Below, piece after piece: positions 62,189 to 64,000 of a stretch of 64,000 bases of DNA. The position numbers and the translations under genes were made by a program. The stretch lies in assembly GCA_965279595.1 (NCBI GenBank), contig OZ257246.1, positions 2,604,001 through 2,668,000 of the forward strand, in the 5' to 3' direction. The stretch comes from CAIKLP01 sp965279595. GTDB lineage: Bacteria; Bacteroidota; Bacteroidia; Sphingobacteriales; Sphingobacteriaceae. The notes under the pieces are model-generated. The model was not told the origin of the DNA. It was given only the letters and a program-made list of their open reading frames with translations, and ran no database searches. Every line of letters begins with the position of its first letter. Within the stretch, counting starts at the first letter, position 1.

Positions 62189-63652
62189 ATGCAAATGCAA
62201 TTTAAACATATTAAAATTTTGATTCTGTTGAGTTACTTGGTTTTACTCAACAACCTTGCTATTGCTCAAAATTCAAATAATTACATGCGCATTGAAAAAG
62301 GCATTTTGATTTTAAGTTTAGATAACCGATTAGCACATTCCACTTTAGATAGTCAATTGCTTTTTTGTAGTCTGGGCAAATTGAAATACGATAGTTTAAT
62401 TAAATGGAAACATACTGGAATTTATGCCTCAGAAGGTTGGAAAGTTATTGTAAAAAACAAACACATTATTGAAATTCAAAAACCTATTGAACAAAAAGTA
62501 ATGAATTACGATTGGTCACATGGCAATGCCAATTTTGATTTAAATAATGTCAATTCTATTCCTAGCAAAGCGGTAATTAATGATCAATCCATTACCATAG
62601 GTTTCAACCAATTTAAATCTAGAGTTACTGTTTATGAAGATGCCAATGAATTTACCATCTTTTTTCTTCCAAATAATTTAAAGGCCAACAGTGTTTATTT
62701 ATCAGGTAGTTTCAATAATTGGAGCACATTAAATACGCCAATGATTAAAACAGACAGCGGCTGGATTGTTAAAACAAATTTATCAGCAGGTCAACATCTT
62801 TACAAATTTATAATTGATGGAAGATGGACTTATGATCAAGAAAATAAAAATAAGATTGATGATACTTATTCAAATTATAATTCTATTTATTATAGAGTCA
62901 ATTGTCTATTTAAATTACAAGGATTTCAAAATGCAAAAAAAATAATTCTTGCAGGAAGTTTTAATAATTGGAACGAAAAGGAATTGCAAATGCAAAAAAC
63001 TGCAAGCGGTTGGCAATTACCTTTGTATTTAAAAAATGGCACTTACTCTTATAAATATATTGTAGATAAAGAATGGATACTCGATCCAAACAGTACATTG
63101 GATAGACCTGATGGTAGAGGAAATGTCAATTCCATGATGAGTATTGGTGAACCATTTTATTTTGAATTAGCTCAATTTCTAGAAGCAAAAAAGGTAGTAC
63201 TTACTGGATCATTTAATGAATGGAATAATGAAGAATTATTAATGACTAAAACATCAACAGGCTGGAAACTGCCATATGTATTGGCTTCTGGCAATTATGA
63301 ATATAAATTTATTGTAGATGGAAATTGGATTTCAGATCCAAATAATCCTATCAAAGCAGGAAATGCAAGTGATGCCAATTCTATACTTTCCATCCATCCA
63401 AATTATACTTTTCAATTGAAAAAATTTCCAAATGCAAAAACAGTAAGTATTTCAGGTTCATTCAATAATTGGTTTGACCCGGGTTATAGCATGAAAAAAG
63501 TAAATGGTATTTGGGAATATCCTATTTACTTAAGTCCAGGGAAATACTATTATAAATTTATAGTTGATGGAGAATGGATCATTGACCCTGATAATAAATT
63601 ATTTGAAGACAATGAATTTCATACTTACAATTCTTTCATTTGGTTTGAATAA
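62189..63652 (+). CDS. Exported protein with four tandem CBM48/AMPK-type glycan-binding domains
   Basis: 487 aa. A signal peptide (ILILLSYLVLLNNLAIAQ, from residue 10) is followed by a 140-aa N-terminal region of unknown fold. Four repeats begin near residues 168, 251, 336 and 418, with signatures LSGSFNNW, LAGSFNNW, LTGSFNEW and ISGSFNNW. Each ends YKFIVDG-W or similar (HLYKFIIDGRW, SYKYIVDKEW, YEYKFIVDGNW, YYKFIVDGEW). CBM48/AMPK-type domains bind alpha-glucan such as glycogen or starch, so surface binding of such a polymer is inferred. There is no catalytic domain. It starts 1 bp after the protease-like gene, so the two may form a unit. Confidence 0.75.
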   Translation: MQMQFKHIKILILLSYLVLLNNLAIAQNSNNYMRIEKGILILSLDNRLAHSTLDSQLLFCSLGKLKYDSLIKWKHTGIYASEGWKVIVKNKHIIEIQKPIEQKVMNYDWSHGNANFDLNNVNSIPSKAVINDQSITIGFNQFKSRVTVYEDANEFTIFFLPNNLKANSVYLSGSFNNWSTLNTPMIKTDSGWIVKTNLSAGQHLYKFIIDGRWTYDQENKNKIDDTYSNYNSIYYRVNCLFKLQGFQNAKKIILAGSFNNWNEKELQMQKTASGWQLPLYLKNGTYSYKYIVDKEWILDPNSTLDRPDGRGNVNSMMSIGEPFYFELAQFLEAKKVVLTGSFNEWNNEELLMTKTSTGWKLPYVLASGNYEYKFIVDGNWISDPNNPIKAGNASDANSILSIHPNYTFQLKKFPNAKTVSISGSFNNWFDPGYSMKKVNGIWEYPIYLSPGKYYYKFIVDGEWIIDPDNKLFEDNEFHTYNSFIWFE

Positions 63653-63665
63653 TATATAATCATAG

Positions 63666-64000
63666 ATGCAAATAAATAGCAAACTTCCAAATATAGGCAC
63701 AACCATTTTCACCATAATGAGTGCATTAGCAAATGAACATCAAGCTGTTAATTTAGGGCAAGGTTTTCCTGATTTTCCAATGGATCAACAACTGACTGAT
63801 CTTGTGAATAAGGCAATGAAAGATGGCTATAACCAATACACACACTCTAATGGATTGCCTGCTTTAAGAGAAGCCATTTCAAAAAAAGTAAAAAATTTAT
63901 ATCAGTCAAAAATAAATCCAGAAACACAAATAACAATTACACCAGGTGCAACCTATGCCATATACACTGCACTTACGAGCATGCTACATGCTGGAGATGA
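63666..64000 (+). CDS. PLP-dependent aminotransferase, N-terminal part (methionine aminotransferase-like)
   Basis: Only the first 111 residues lie within the window. The start MQINSKLPNIGTTIFTIMSALAN, shown in parts, followed by VNLGQGFPDFP, YTHSNGLPALREAIS and ITITPGATYAIYTAL, matches fold type I class I/II aminotransferases of the YbdL/methionine aminotransferase kind. The catalytic Lys lies beyond the window edge. It follows the CBM48 gene by 13 bp. Confidence 0.85.
   Translation, partial: MQINSKLPNIGTTIFTIMSALANEHQAVNLGQGFPDFPMDQQLTDLVNKAMKDGYNQYTHSNGLPALREAISKKVKNLYQSKINPETQITITPGATYAIYTALTSMLHAGD

Overview
The window reads as a chromosomal segment of a low-GC member of the Bacteroidota, probably near Chitinophagales/Sphingobacteriales. 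Four things point there. Exported proteins end in type IX secretion system (T9SS) sorting domains of both kinds (Por-tail type A and gliding-motility/CHU_C type B). Many genes have a TAnnTTTG box (the Bacteroidota -7 promoter element) just upstream of the start. Ribosome-binding sites are weak or absent. The family set is typical of the phylum (DUF3078, DUF3667, DUF6526, DUF2721, a PorE-like protein, KDO synthesis genes). I see no prophage, insertion sequence, CRISPR array or rRNA.

Layout. 1-1207: the start of an exported protein, possibly a lipid A deacylase, divergent from queG. 1261-22721: four giant secreted T9SS clients on the minus strand (about 1938, 2737, 1094 and 1302 aa). Two are multi-module beta-helix proteins with type A tails and two are repeat proteins with type B tails; a strong hairpin follows each gene. 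22722-23996: a non-coding stretch with tRNA-Arg, tRNA-Pro and tRNA-Ser and a dispersed AT-rich repeat. 23997-30091: lepA, folD, queE, a PorE-like T9SS/peptidoglycan linker and a DUF6526 gene. 30163-36189: cell-envelope sugar genes (kdsA, kdsD, mannose-1-phosphate guanylyltransferase) with recQ and rlmB. 36190-41955: a DnaA-box-rich region, dnaB, chrA, a TPR gene, etfBA and a bifunctional nuclease gene. 41980-45700: a small regulator followed by poorly known secreted and membrane proteins. 45755-49411: citrate synthase, DUF2721, an aldose-1-epimerase relative, DoxX and DUF3820. 49539-50564: a membrane-anchored ferredoxin-like protein next to an exported truncated hemoglobin. 50590-57910: a kinase-less five-PAS protein divergent from a large hybrid histidine kinase, then an unusual 608-aa protein that resembles FMN-binding TIM-barrel enzymes. 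58132-61085: queD, an Rrf2 regulator, an outer-membrane barrel and mnmE. 61204-64000: a two-lobed aspartic-protease-like exported protein, a four-CBM48 exported protein, and the start of a PLP aminotransferase.

How the genes connect. The PorE-like protein fits with the four T9SS cargo proteins, although the secretion motor and channel genes lie elsewhere. queG, queE and queD are three dispersed steps of queuosine synthesis, and mnmE is another tRNA wobble-modification enzyme. kdsA and kdsD serve KDO for LPS. The points most worth following up are the 608-aa protein, the exported globin with its partner, the DnaA-box cluster before dnaB, and the protease/CBM48 pair. All functional calls come from reading motifs; no database search was run.
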